A stretch of DNA of 64,000 nucleotides from Eudorina sp. 2006-703-Eu-15 (Eukaryota > Chlorophyta > Chlorophyceae > Chlamydomonadales > Volvocaceae). Shown one piece after another: positions 43,355 to 54,436 of the stretch (position 1 is its first letter; the number at the start of each line of letters is the position of its first letter). The notes beneath the pieces were generated by a model. That model saw nothing but the letters and a program-made list of their open reading frames with translations. It was not told the origin of the DNA and ran no database searches. The stretch is taken from contig BDSI01000061.1 of assembly GCA_003117195.1 (NCBI GenBank), positions 372,001-436,000 on the forward strand. Direction: 5' to 3'. The translations under genes were made by a program, and so were the position numbers.

Positions 43355-45716
43355 TGATCGGCCATGGCCATGGTGGCCATCGGTCCACCCGTGCATTAAT
43401 ACATAATGTATGACACATGCCATGTGTACATGCACGGGTGCTCGTTGCATGCGACCTGCACTGTACTGCCGTACAAAATCTGCGGCAGCGAGATGAATGC
43501 TGTGGCATTACTGTTAGTCATGCAGATGTACGAATGAATGGACAAACCTTTGGCCGATACAGATATGCCTGTTGCTCATTCCTCATCAGGTTGCTGTACA
43601 TGACATGGTTGCAGCACAGTCGGTCAGCTGATCTAGGCGGTAGAGGCGGTGATCCGTACTTGGGGTGACCCATGGATGGGTTGGTCGGAGGGCGATACCT
43701 GGGTTCGTCGGAGGGCGACCCGCCGTGGGGGTATTGGAAGGTGGCCCATGGGTCGGTCGGATGGGTGGCCCATGGGTCGGTCGGTGCGTGAGCCCATGCG
43801 ACCCGACCGCGTGCATGCATGCATGGCGCATTGAGCTATCTACCGCAGCGGGGTGGGAAGTGCGTCGTAGCAGACTGACAGGGCTCGTGGGGTAGGGCAG
43901 CGAGGTAGGTAGTGGGACCGGACACCGCTGGTCGTGGGGCGGAGGCGGTGGGGCCCGGGCTGCCCGGGAGCGCCAGAGGAGGAGGGTGGTGCAGGTCCGG
44001 CCCGGCTGGCGGCAGTGGGGCGGGACGGGATGTGGCCCTGGGACGTCTCCGTCCGCCATGTGGGTCGGTTCGGACCCGTTGGGTGGGCGGTTATTCTTCG
44101 TTGACGTCGCTAGCAATGAGGCAGTGAATAGCAGGTGATGGGTGCCGTGGCTTCGGTTGTTTCGGTAATGTACGGGAGTACGATTGGTTGTGGCGCTGGT
44201 AGCGCCACGGCTGCTTGATCAACGGCGGCTGGGCCGGTATGTGCCGTTTTTATTAAAATGTATTTATTATTCTTCTGCCAGGGCATTCTTCTGCCGCCTC
44301 AGGGTCGATGACATCCGCTGTAACAGTCATTCATTCATGCCAAGCAGGGGGCATGCTTCCGGCGTGCCGTCAGGGCACTAGCTAGGGTTTTTTGTTCGCA
44401 GAGTGTGGTTAGTGCGGAGGCTGCGGCTTTCATCGATGACCCGCGCAACAGTTGACTGATACAGGTCTCAGGCGGCGCATGGATGAGCGCGGCGCAGCGT
44501 TGGCAGGCGCCGTGCATCGAACGTCGATGGTATAGCGGTGTGTTTCCGGAAATGTTCTCCTGTGTGGCAGGCAGGGGTTTGCTCGTCTGACCAGGGAGGG
44601 GTTCGCTCGGACAAGTACTACGCAGTCGGTGATTGTTTCGCGGTTTCGCTGTCATTATTGACGAAAACGGGTTCGCTCGTCTGATGTATGACCTCCTAGT
44701 GTGGCCTGCCCTGCTGAGCCTTCGGGCGCCCGACGCGCCTTTGGGAGCACTGGTAGTGGTAGTGGCAGTAGCAGTAGCAGTAGCAGTAGCAGTAGCAGTA
44801 GCACTCGAAGCACAATCTAGCAGCACTCCTCGGGGCCCGGCATGCAGTGTACGGCAGTGTACAGGCTCAGCGAGCCTTGCTACTTCCTGACCCCTTAGTC
44901 CACGCTAGGGTCTGCCCATCGTAATATTAATGGGCAATATTATTACATATCATTCATGTATTCCATGGCGACACAATCATCCGACGTACCGAAGTCTGTC
45001 AATCGGCGATTATTTGACCGCGGTGCAATCAGGGTACGGCAGCACGGGTACGGCAAGTACACCACGGCAGGTTGCCAACGCGCTTATTGCAGGGACGTCT
45101 GGCAGTGTTGGGGAAGGCGCTGCTGACGGAGAGAGCCTGCTGCCTGGGGCCGCCTCTCGAAAGCTCGAAGACTCCCCACACGCACGGCGGCCGCCGGTGT
45201 AACCATGGTGGCCACCGCCGCAGCTGCTGGCAGGCTGTGCTCACACAGCTGTCGGCCGTCGCTGCGGTGACGACCTTGGGGAGTTCTGTGACGCGTCCGA
45301 TACGTACCTTCACTCGATACCTTTTAGCTGCGGGGCGGCCCTACCTGCTGATCTTTTTTGGGTCGTCAGCTCATTGTTTGTGCTTCCGACGGCGGGCTGA
45401 GGTCCGGAGTTGTGATTCGCCTCATCGCCTGGCCTGAGGTTGGTGTTTGAGGCCTGGGATTGGTGTTTGAGGCCTGAGGTTGGTGTTTGAAGGTTTGCGA
45501 AGCAAGGGGTCACGCGCCGCGCACCGACGCGACCGGACTGTCGTGAACAGTTTAGATAAATTCAGGCGGCGCGCAACGATGGTCAGGATCATTTATTTGG
45601 AGGTCTTTTTATTTCGAGTTATTACACCTGTGTGAAAGTACGAGAACCACGGTACCGGTTTAACGAGAATTCGGTTACTTTCATGACGCATCCGTTGGCG
45701 TTGCGTCATCGGCGAC
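43355..45716. other. Spacer, membrane-protein pair to dehydrogenase gene
   Basis: 43560-43690 repeats the flank seen at 40630-40760. Also present: a CCCATGGGTCGGTCGG minisatellite (43740-43800), a dispersed repeat copy (44303-44339), an (AGTAGC)n run (44757-44802) and three tandem 22-bp GAGGTTGGTGTTTGAGGCCT units (45430-45492). I see no supported gene. Confidence 0.55.
44303..44339 (+). repeat. Dispersed repeat 3' end with (ATTC)n tail
   Basis: Reads GATGACATCCGCTGTAACAG, then TCATTCATTCATGC: the TGTAAC end plus an ATTC tail, as at 12708-12737. Confidence 0.7.
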
Positions 45717-48700
45717 ATGGCATCTAAGACTCTGTTGTCAACAGGGTCGCTGCTGTTCGGTGTTCCGCTTGCAAAGCAAATAAACACCGTGAGCGTTCGG
45801 TTCGATCAAACCGCGCCCCAAGCATACGAAGAAAGCTTTTGTAAAAATCAAGCTAGTCTCTCCACCGTTGAGAGCAAGGCACGCACCGCCGAGCGCCCAC
45901 ACACAACCAGCAACCTTTCTGCAGCCCTGTGCGGCGCGTTTGCGGTCTTCAGAGGCGATCCGCGCACAGCGCACAAGATGATGGAGAAGGTGTGTGCCTC
46001 GCCTGCGTCGCTGTTTTCAATAAACAGCCCACGGCTGCCTTTGCCGCCAGTGCCTACGGCGGGTGCTGCTGCTGCTGCAGCAGCAGCGCAGCTCGTCTTT
46101 TGCAATATTCCGACATCGAAGCTTCTCTCTTGCGCAGCCGGGTTCCCGTCCGCTGTCCCAGGGCAACATCGGGACCCCTCTGTGAGCAGCAGTCTGGTTC
46201 ACATCGGGAATTTTCAAGCGACTTGACACATCGAGAGGAAACAGCTTCCTTCAGCAGCAGCCTTGCTAGCGAGATCCGGCCCTCTTGTCGGATCCCCGAC
46301 CCCCTAAGTAGCAGTACGCGGCTCGCGTCGTTGGCCGACCCATGGGTCGCCATCCGTCGCTTGGCGATACCTCGATTGTGTTTGTACACGCATCACCCAA
46401 GAGAAATGCACGCGCACAGCTACTCGCCGTAATCGTTTGTTGCCAAGCGTTCTTTTACTTTCTACAGGCGAAACAAACCGTCGCTGCGGCGCAAGAGGCG
46501 CTCAAGAGCGCGGGCGACACGGCCAAGGCCAAGGGAGCAGACATCGCCGAGCGCGCAGGCCACGCCGTACAGGTACGACATTATACGAATGTACGGCAGG
46601 TTTACAATCGTACGGTGATGGGCAGGGTAAGGCATGCAGCGCCTGTGCTGTTGTCGGTCATCAGAAATCATCGCCCAGGCTCAGCGAGACTACTTGTGTT
46701 GTACGACGGATGATGCCGTACATTGCATGCTGTACTGTGTTGCCTTCACACAGGCGGTCAAGGATCAGCTTCCCATCATGCCGGAGGGTCAGGTGGGTCC
46801 ATGTATTGTAACCGTTACAAGGTGGACCCGTGATTCTGACTAGGCGATTCAACGGGCCACGATAGCTTCGCAGGCTGACCCTGCGGTCAGCCAAACGACT
46901 TGCCAGTGTGCGTGTGTTCGGTGCACGAACTTGCATGGCCTCCCCAGCGCTCGTCGCCCACCGCCGCCTCTTGGCTGCGCCCATCACTGACCTATCGGTC
47001 CCTGGGCTTCCTGCGTCCTGCCCTGCACCCTGCCCTGCCGCCCCGCCGTCCCGCCGTCCTCAGTCCCACCAGCCGGGTGTGGAGGCGGAGATGTGGACCA
47101 AGCCTGAGTTCATCCGGGAGTCGTACGTGGGGGCGGACAAGCTGCTGGGCCGGGTGGCGCTCATCACTGGGGGAGACAGCGGCATCGGCCGCTCCGTGGC
47201 CGTACACTTTGCACGAGAGGGTGAGAGCGGGGGGCTGCTCCGGGGATCAAGTTGAAAATAGAAAGAAACCCGAAAAACGAACCCTGGGGAGGGAGGGCTA
47301 CTAACGTGGGGGCTTGCTTGTGAAGGAGTGGAGGGGTAGAGTGGGGAGGCCCACGGAGGGAGGGTTACGCGGGGGCTGTGGTAACGCGGGCTGCGGCGAT
47401 GAATGTGCGGGCTGGTGCTGGGCTGGGCTAGACCTAGGGGGCCCGGAAGGGGTGGTAGAGGTTCGGTGCGCAGGGAGTGACGGATGACGAGGGGTTTCTC
47501 GTCTGCGATGCACTTGGGGATGCGCTTGGGGATCGCCGACTTGGATTTGTCGTCTTTTTATGTTACGGGTGGACGTTTGGAGCGAGCCTGTGATTTTGTT
47601 TATTGCTGGCAGGGTGTTGTCCTATCCTTTGTGTTGTGTCCCCCACACAGGTGCTGACGTGTTCATCATGTACCTGGACGAGCACGAAGACGCGCTGGTG
47701 ACCAAGAAGCTGGTGGAAGCTGAGGGCCGCCGCTGCGTCACCATGGCCGCCAACGTGCGGGACCCCGAGGCGAGTCTTCTAGTCGCGTGTGGCTTGTCGC
47801 GCTGTCGAACTTCAGCTGCCGAACCGGTGTTCGACCGTGTGTCGTACCACACTTTTGAGACGTGCTGTTGTTCTTTATGACTGGAGAATCGGAGGATGAC
47901 TCGAGGATGGGGATCACAGCCAACCCGACCAGGCGGGGTTGAGACGGCCAATCAAGGCTGCCATGTCTGAACTCCGCATCCAGAGGTACGGCAGGTCGAT
48001 CGCGGACGTGAGCTGCCGGGAGTACGGTATATTCACGGCGGCCCCTGGCTCCTCGGATTGACTTCGTCCAGCACACCCCCACGGGAGTGCTCGCTCCTCA
48101 CATCCGCTAAACCCTCGCGCCTCCGCTGAGGGCAGTGACGCGGTGTGCCTCTTTTCACTCCCGCTCCCGCGCCGTGTCTGCTCGTGGCGGTTGACACAAA
48201 CAGCAACTGGTGCCGGCCATGGTGCAGCAGGCTTTGTTTGCTGACCGTGACAAATGTTGCCGTACATACAGGCCTGCTCGGAGGCTGTGGAGCGCTGCGT
48301 GCGGGAGCTGGGCAAACTGGACATCCTGGTGGGTTGGTTGCGGTTGTGTACGAATGTCGTTGGCGGTTAAGGGGTGGTATGACAGTCGTGATCCTCTTTC
48401 ACCGCAAAGGCCGCCACAGCCTGGCGCCCGCTGCGTCCATCACACCGGCCACCACGGCGGCGGCTGCCCCCATACCCGGCCCTGCAGGTGAACAACGCCG
48501 CCATCCAGCACTACCGCGCCTCAATCACCGACATCAAGGACGACGAGCTGGAGGCGACCTTCGAGACCAACATCCTGGGCATGTTCTACATGGCGATGGT
48601 GGGTCGCGGTGCTAATGGCGGTGCTGGTGCTGGACTGCTGGACTGTGTCTGTGCGCGCGTGGCGGGTGCGGGCGAGTGGGACTTGCCCGCGGGCAGGGAC

Positions 48701-51369
48701 CTGAACTCCGCGGACTCGACAGCTCGCCGCGCAGAGCCCATTGCGCCTCCTTCCTGAAGTCCTTATCGATGCGGCTGCCCTGCCCGGCAGCCGCTACAAC
48801 ACACCCGCCCTACCGCGTACCGCCCCGCCCCGCGCCGCCTCGCCCCGCGCCGCCCCTCGCTGCCCGGAGCCCGCCCTCCAGGCCGCTGTGAAGCACCTGC
48901 CCGAAGGCACCGGCTCCATCATCAACACCACCTCCGTCACCTCCTACGTGGGGGAGGCGCACCTGCTGGACTACTCCGCCACCAAGGGCGCCATCACGGC
49001 CTTCACGCGGGGGCTCTCGCAGCAGCTGGCCAGCAAGGGTGCGTGCGTGTGCGTGTGAGCGCGGGCCGCTGCGCGAATAGTTGCACGTGGAAGGGGGTGC
49101 GTGCGGACCGGCTCTGTTGAGGAATCGTTTCAAAGTGAGGATCCGGGTGTGTACCGCTGCGGTGAGGTTCTGTGGTTTCGAGCAAGGACGCGATGCCGCC
49201 GGGCACGCACGGGGGGCCAGAGGTTGGCGTCTGCTGTACCGATTACCGTGCCTAAAAACGGATTTACCGACTAACGGTACCTACCTGCAGCAGCGGCCCC
49301 TTTACTTTATACCACTTCCCCAGCAAACGCCGATCCCGTCGGATCTCTGACGAGGCAACGCCGAGATTCCGTCCTTGCAGATGGCCCCTCTCTCCCTAAA
49401 CCCTAAACCCTCTCTCAATTTCCTGTACCTCCCTCCCTCCCTCCTTCGCGCCCAACACGTGCCCGCTCGCAGGCATTCGCGTGAATGCAGTCGCCCCGGG
49501 ACCCATCTGGACGCCCCTCATCCCGGCCACCTTCCCCCGACCCACGATCCTGACGTGGCAGAAGCAGGTGCGTGGGGCCCTGGCTATGCGGTGAACCTGG
49601 TGACCACAGAGGGGTGTGCGCGTGTGCCTGCGTGTTGGTTAATTTGTCAGTTATTAGTTAATTTAATAGTTGCTTACACGGGCGGGGCTCACCCCCGAGA
49701 GCCTCTAAGCAGACCATGTAAGGTCTGGACGCGCCGAGCTGCGTGCGTTTATTAGTGATGATGCTACAGTGGACCCAAGGGGTCATCGGTGACAGCCGCA
49801 GCCGCCCGCACCACACACACGGCGTGTTCAGTGAGGCACTGGAAGGGCAGCCCAGTGGCGTCGTTCGATTGACGATGGGTGAAAATGCGAACCTGGTGAG
49901 CTCGCCCTGAGGAAGGACCGCCTCCGACGCGCCTCATTGCGGCGCCCTTGGGCCCCCAGCCCGCCCTCGAGGATAGCGTGGTTTGCTAAAGAATTCATGC
50001 GGTATGAAGGTGTTTGATTTGTATGATCCGTGTATGAAATTCATGCGGTATGAAGGTATTTGATTTGTATGATCCGAGTATGATCCGATATGGCGGCTGC
50101 TCTTCGCAGGTGCCGATGCAGCGTGCCGGGCAGCCGTCCGAGGTGCGCCGTTGGTGGGCCTTATGGGGTTATGACCCGGGGGGGGCTCAGGCGTGGCAGG
50201 GGGAGAGCCGTACGGAGGTGTTGTTGCCGGTGGGCCCCCGCCCCGCGGCCTTTTGAGGGCGTCCGGCAGGGACCCCGTTGAGTACGGCAGGGGTGGTCCT
50301 AACCGTTGTATAAGTTGCATTGTACAACTGAGATCCTCGCTTTTGGGGGCGATCGATCACTCTCATCAACTCCCGTCTCCGCGCTCTCTCTCTTCTCTGT
50401 CTGCTGCTGGCCAGGTGGGGCCCTGCTACGTGTTCCTGGCGAGTGGCGACGGGAGCTACTACACCGGACAGGTACGTGTCCTGTGTGTTCGGTTGAGTGG
50501 GTTGGAAACAGTGTTGCTATCTTCCAAAACGGGGAAATAAAATTCCGCAGGTTTCCGGCCTGTCGCCAGTAGCCAAAAACCTTTGGCAGGGCAGATTTTG
50601 GAGGGCTTTCTAGGTGCCAGGAAATAGAAACGTCCGAGGCAGGCCGGAAATATTTCTGTGTGTTTCGACAGCAGGGCCACTACTACCACAGGTACGACAG
50701 GGATTCTCAGTCTGGGAGGCCTGAAACGCACTTTCCTTGCGTCGCGGATGCATATGGGAGGGTAACCAGGAGTTGGGGACACGGCATTAGAGTGTGTTTT
50801 GGCGGTAGATAGGTGTACGACGCAGGAATTGCCCCTGCGCCTGCAGATTTCCAGGCCTTTTTGGTAGTCTGGAAAATAGTTGGCAGGGCAGGTTTCCGGC
50901 TCTCCACAGCGTCAAATAAATGAAATCTCGCAGGTTTCTTGGGGGTCTGGGAAATAGAAAAATTCCGGGTTTTTTGCCCGTAAATATTATTTTTATTTAA
51001 GATAGTAACACTGGTTGGAAACCGTTGATAAGGATGGTTGGAAATCGCCGGTAGTAACGGACCCGCGGGTCACGGTGTCGGAGACCGCCGTGCGATGATG
51101 ATGGGGATGTGCGGCCGGTTGCCGGTCCGCGGGGGCGGCCCTGCGGACCTCTGCAATGACAGGTAGAATCGCGTCGGGGCGGTCATGGTGGAGGCGTTGA
51201 TTGCGTGTTTGTTCAAAGCCCGGTCCGCGGAATGGCGGAAGCCGCCGCAACTTTGCAGTGATCTCCCAGCTCCCACAACTGTGGATCTTTTCTGTCCTGA
51301 TTTCTTACGGTACCGGTACATATCCGACAGGTGCTGCACCCCAACGGCGGCATGCCCGTCAACTCCTGA
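45717..51369 (+). CDS. Short-chain dehydrogenase/reductase with LEA-like N-terminal extension, 12 exons
   Basis: NAD(P)-dependent oxidoreductase of the classical SDR family, closest by motif to plant glucose/ribitol dehydrogenase homologues and bacterial YghA/YhdF-type proteins; the substrate is unknown. Exons: 45717-45989, 46468-46572, 46754-46792, 47064-47220, 47651-47769, 48272-48328, 48488-48598, 48882-49038, 49473-49567, 50110-50142, 50415-50471, 51331-51369; 413 codons plus TGA. Cofactor loop TGGDSGIG (174-181), NNAA (252-255), catalytic Ser 305, Tyr 318 and Lys 322 (YSATK), then RVNAVAPGPIWTPL and the C-terminal HPNGGMPVNS. Residues 92-126 (AKQTVAAAQEALKSAG, KAKGADIAERAG) are an Ala/Lys amphipathic stretch like LEA group 3 proteins, and the first 90 residues could include a transit peptide. 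The intron after 47769 starts with GC. A good GTGAGC at 45789 means part of exon 1 might be intronic. Confidence 0.9.
46803..46836 (-). repeat. Dispersed repeat fragment in a dehydrogenase intron
   Basis: Reads TATTGTAACCGTTACAAGGT followed by GGACCCGTGATT. The GTTACAAGGTGGACCC part is the reverse complement of the variant seen at 41527. Confidence 0.6.
49760..49805 (-). repeat. Dispersed repeat copy in a dehydrogenase intron
   Basis: Reads GATGCTACAGTGGACCCAAG then GGGTCATCGGTGACAGCCGC, a good match to the family core, in the intron 49568-50109. Confidence 0.75.
49993..50083. repeat. Direct repeat of about 46 bp, two copies
   Basis: ATTCATGCGGTATGAAGGTG / TTTGATTTGTATGATCCG occurs at about 49993 and again at about 50039 with one change in the first part, in the same dehydrogenase intron. 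Confidence 0.85.
50525..50975. repeat. Diverged repeats around GGAAATAGAAA and CGCAGGTTTCCGG in an intron
   Basis: Blocks such as GGAAATAAAATTCCGCAGGT, GGCAGGGCAGATTTTGGAGG, CAGGAAATAGAAACGTCC, GGCAGGGCAGGTTTCCGG and GGGAAATAGAAAAATTCCGG recur several times with drift. This looks like an old tandem or nested insertion in the 859-bp last intron of the dehydrogenase gene. Confidence 0.55.
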
Positions 51370-51783
51370 GCGACGTGGAGGGAGAGCTGTACGTACGTAC
51401 GCACGGTGTCGTACAGAGATGAAACGCGATGGCTGCACCCATGCGCGGCGGTGGTGCAGGCCACCGCCGCGGCAGCCCCCAACAGTTGTCGTTTAGGAGT
51501 TGCGAGTTGATGAGCAGCGGGATCTGCGTTGGCCGCATATGCCGATTGCTGGCGGTACCCAACCGCCAACCGAACCGTTGGCCGCGTTGAGGCTGAGCAT
51601 GATTGCGCCCGGAAACTGAAACACCGAGTCCGATGAGCTGCAATGTATTGGGTTGTTTGGGGTGGAACGAGTGCGGATTAGTACGGGACGGGTGCGGACG
51701 CTCTGGGTCGGGAGCCTGGGGAGGTTCGTTCGATCAACGAAGGCCGGCAACGTCCTTCAGATGGCTCGAGACCGACAGCTTAA

Positions 51784-51788
51784 TGTAA
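51784..51788 (+). terminator. Probable TGTAA poly(A) signal of the dehydrogenase gene
   Basis: TGTAA 415 bases after the TGA stop, directly upstream of a dispersed repeat copy. Confidence 0.45.
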
Positions 51789-51799
51789 AGCATGTATGA

Positions 51800-51832
51800 A
51801 TGGATGAACGTTACAGCGGACCCCGACGCGAT
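51800..51832 (-). repeat. Dispersed repeat 3' end with ATTC-like tail
   Basis: Reads ATGGATGAACGTTACAGCGG then ACCCCGACGCG; on the minus strand this is GGGGTCCGCTGTAACGTT followed by an imperfect ATTC tail. Confidence 0.65.
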
Positions 51833-52202
51833 GCATGACGTAACCTACCCCACCGTGTCCTTTCTAGATCGCCTAGGGCGAGTCGTGACGTGGACCGCTC
51901 AGTTACATTGAACAAGCGACTGGGAAAATTAAAGAGATTCGCTGATGCCGTACTGTACGACGGGAACTCCCGCCGGAAGAATAGGCCAGTGTGAGCCCCT
52001 GCACGGAGCGTTACAACCTGTGCCCCAAGAGGTACGACAGGCATGCGGCACTGGCACTCGAGTCGCACAGCCGTCCACAGCCGCACTGCGCAGCGCAGCT
52101 CAGCTCTTTTTACCCCTTCCCATCACCGTGCCGTACTACCGCTGTTTCGGAAACCCATCCACCTACCCACGCCGGTGGGCGCACGGCGTCCAGCCTGCAA
52201 CA

Positions 52203-52240
52203 CCATTATTATTATTATTAGGATGTTACAGCGGACCCCG
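52203..52240 (-). repeat. Dispersed repeat 3' end with (AAT)n tail
   Basis: Reads ATTATTATTATTATTAGGAT, then GTTACAGCGGACCCCGCGGG, the same orientation as the other minus-strand copies but with an AAT-type tail, as at 12769-12780. Confidence 0.8.
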
Positions 52241-54436
52241 CGGGTCTGCACCTCCAGCAGGGCCGTGCATCGCGGCTCCCGCGCCACGTCTACGTCTTAC
52301 CTAAATCCATTTCCTGGTGGATCCAGCGAGGATCTAGGGACCCACTCTCAAACTGGAGACGACGACGGCCCGGCTACGAAACCACCACATGCTTCCCCGT
52401 CCCGCACAACACAATTAGAGCACGGCACAGCACGACGCAGCATCCCGACAACCCGCCTCCACTGCACGTCCGAGCAGTACCCCCTTCAAGGCACAAACCC
52501 CGGCACCTCGCCCCCCTAACGTTACGGTAGTATGTGCCCTAGGGGACCTAGACCTACACCTCTACCCTGCCTACAGTATCTATCTGCCTGCCTGCCTGCC
52601 TACATGACTGCTCAAGGGCGCCCGGTCTTTGGCCGCTTCCATCGCCGCCACACTATCACCACCCCCACTCCCACCCCCACCCCCACCACCCTCCATATGT
52701 TGGACGCGTGGCCCTAGGGTTAATCGACTCTGGACCGGTCGTTTCAGGAGTGGGGTGACCGACGCGGGGCCTTATGTTTGGCCTCCCGCATATGCTGCAT
52801 ATGCAATCTCGCGGTGACCGCGTTCCGGCACACCGCCTTTTCCCCCCGTCGACTTGACAACGCCTCCCCGGGGGCCCCCCCATCGCCATCGCGCCATCTC
52901 TCTCCGCACGCACGCCGGTGGTACTGCTGCTGCTGCCACGTCCTCTCCCGTACACGCACGGCATGCCCGGGCCGCCCATCCTCCCGCAAAGTGACAGGAA
53001 GCCACCTGATTCCCCGGTACGGTAAAAGTACGACACGTACGACCGGAGAGGAGGGAGGCGCACCATCCCGTTACGTAAGCAACAAGCACGCAACAAGCGG
53101 AGAAAACAGACGCAATGGGACAAACACGCGCTGCGGGACCGATGCGACGACGTCGTCGACGGGAAGGTGTATAAATGCGTGGGGCCAGCAGGGCCGCCAG
53201 GCGCGGAGGCGCCGGTGGGACACCCAACCAAGGCGCCGGCATCGGCCGCATCCGCCGCGTCTTCAAAAAAAGGTGCGGATGGGCCATCCCCCGGGGCCGC
53301 CAGGCCGCCCGGCGCTTCTTAACGCGCGGCCTCCCTGGGTGAGTGGGATGATGGACCTGGTCGGGCGGCCGCCCCTCCTCCGCACCTCCGCGGCAGACAT
53401 CGGCGCTGGCATCGGCAGACAGGCAGCCACCTGTTCGGCGGCCCGGGCCCCCGCGCCCCCGGACCCGTCGCGCTGCATTGCTGGGCTGCCGTACAATCGT
53501 CCGTACATTCATCCGTACATTCATCCCAAGACCAGCCCCGGGACGACCATGCAAGCCCCAGGGGCCTGGCTCCAGAGATCCCGTCTAGATAAGGACTCCC
53601 GGACGTCCTAACATGACAAGACAGACAGCTGGGGACCTGAGGGGCACGCGTCCATTCAGACGGGGCAGGCAGGGGGGCCGGCCGGCAGGCAGGGGGGCGG
53701 CCTCTGGGGGCTCACCCCTCCGCACATCCTCCGCACATCGCCAAACGTCAACAACTCCCGGAGGAAAGAGAACAGAATACAAAACCGAACAAAATGGCAG
53801 ACAGCCGCAGCCGCACCCGCAGCGGCAAAGCCCACAACCCCGGGCTCGCTGGCCCCTCCAGCAGACGGGCGACCCACGGGTCCGCCCACCCTCGTCGCTC
53901 GTCCGCGAACCCCAGAAACCCCAGCCCGGCCACATGGTACGGTGCGTGCGGGGCATCCCGCACCCTCACCCGCGCCCCTCCATTCTACGCCCCCTCCACT
54001 CCACGCCTCCCCCCTCGATTTCTCGAACCGCGTTGCGCGCAGCCACACAGCTCTTGTCTACTTCCACCACCCGTATCGCCGGTCAAGCTGGACCCCGCTT
54101 CTCGCGGCTCAATTTCCTTGTCTACAGGTGCCTGTCGCACTTGACCACACCATACCATTCAAGCTTTCAAGGGCTGTGGGGGCCTCCGTGACGTGCAGGC
54201 TGCGGTCCTCCGCTGCGGTCGACGCCGCGCCCTCCTCCTTGCTCCTGCTTCCTGCTTGCCATCCCCGCCGCAGCCGCCGCAGCCTGCTCTGCTCCCATCA
54301 CACAGCCTGCATCTCAGCCGCCACCTCCACACGTCCGGAGGCCGCAGCACAGCCGCCAACTTTCTTTCCTTGAGTGCATGTCCCTGACCCAGGCAGCGCC
54401 CGACCCCCCAAAATGGGCAGCGAGACCTCAATGTAA

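Larger units (their letters stand above)
51370..54436. other. Spacer between converging genes
   Basis: Carries the 3' flank of the dehydrogenase gene, dispersed repeat copies at 51800-51832 and 52210-52238, a CCCCCAC run (52660-52690) and several GTACGACA-type motifs (53020-53045). Long open frames on both strands around 52770-53610 overlap each other and are composition-driven. I see no supported gene. Confidence 0.5.

Noticed and set aside
44335..44826. 163-codon minus-strand frame
   Set aside because: Its N-terminal part is the (AGTAGC)n repeat and its end is a dispersed repeat copy; nothing in between is recognisable.
52772..53611. 260- and 277-codon frames on opposite strands
   Set aside because: They overlap each other, have biased composition typical of high-GC chance frames, and show no domain or splice support.
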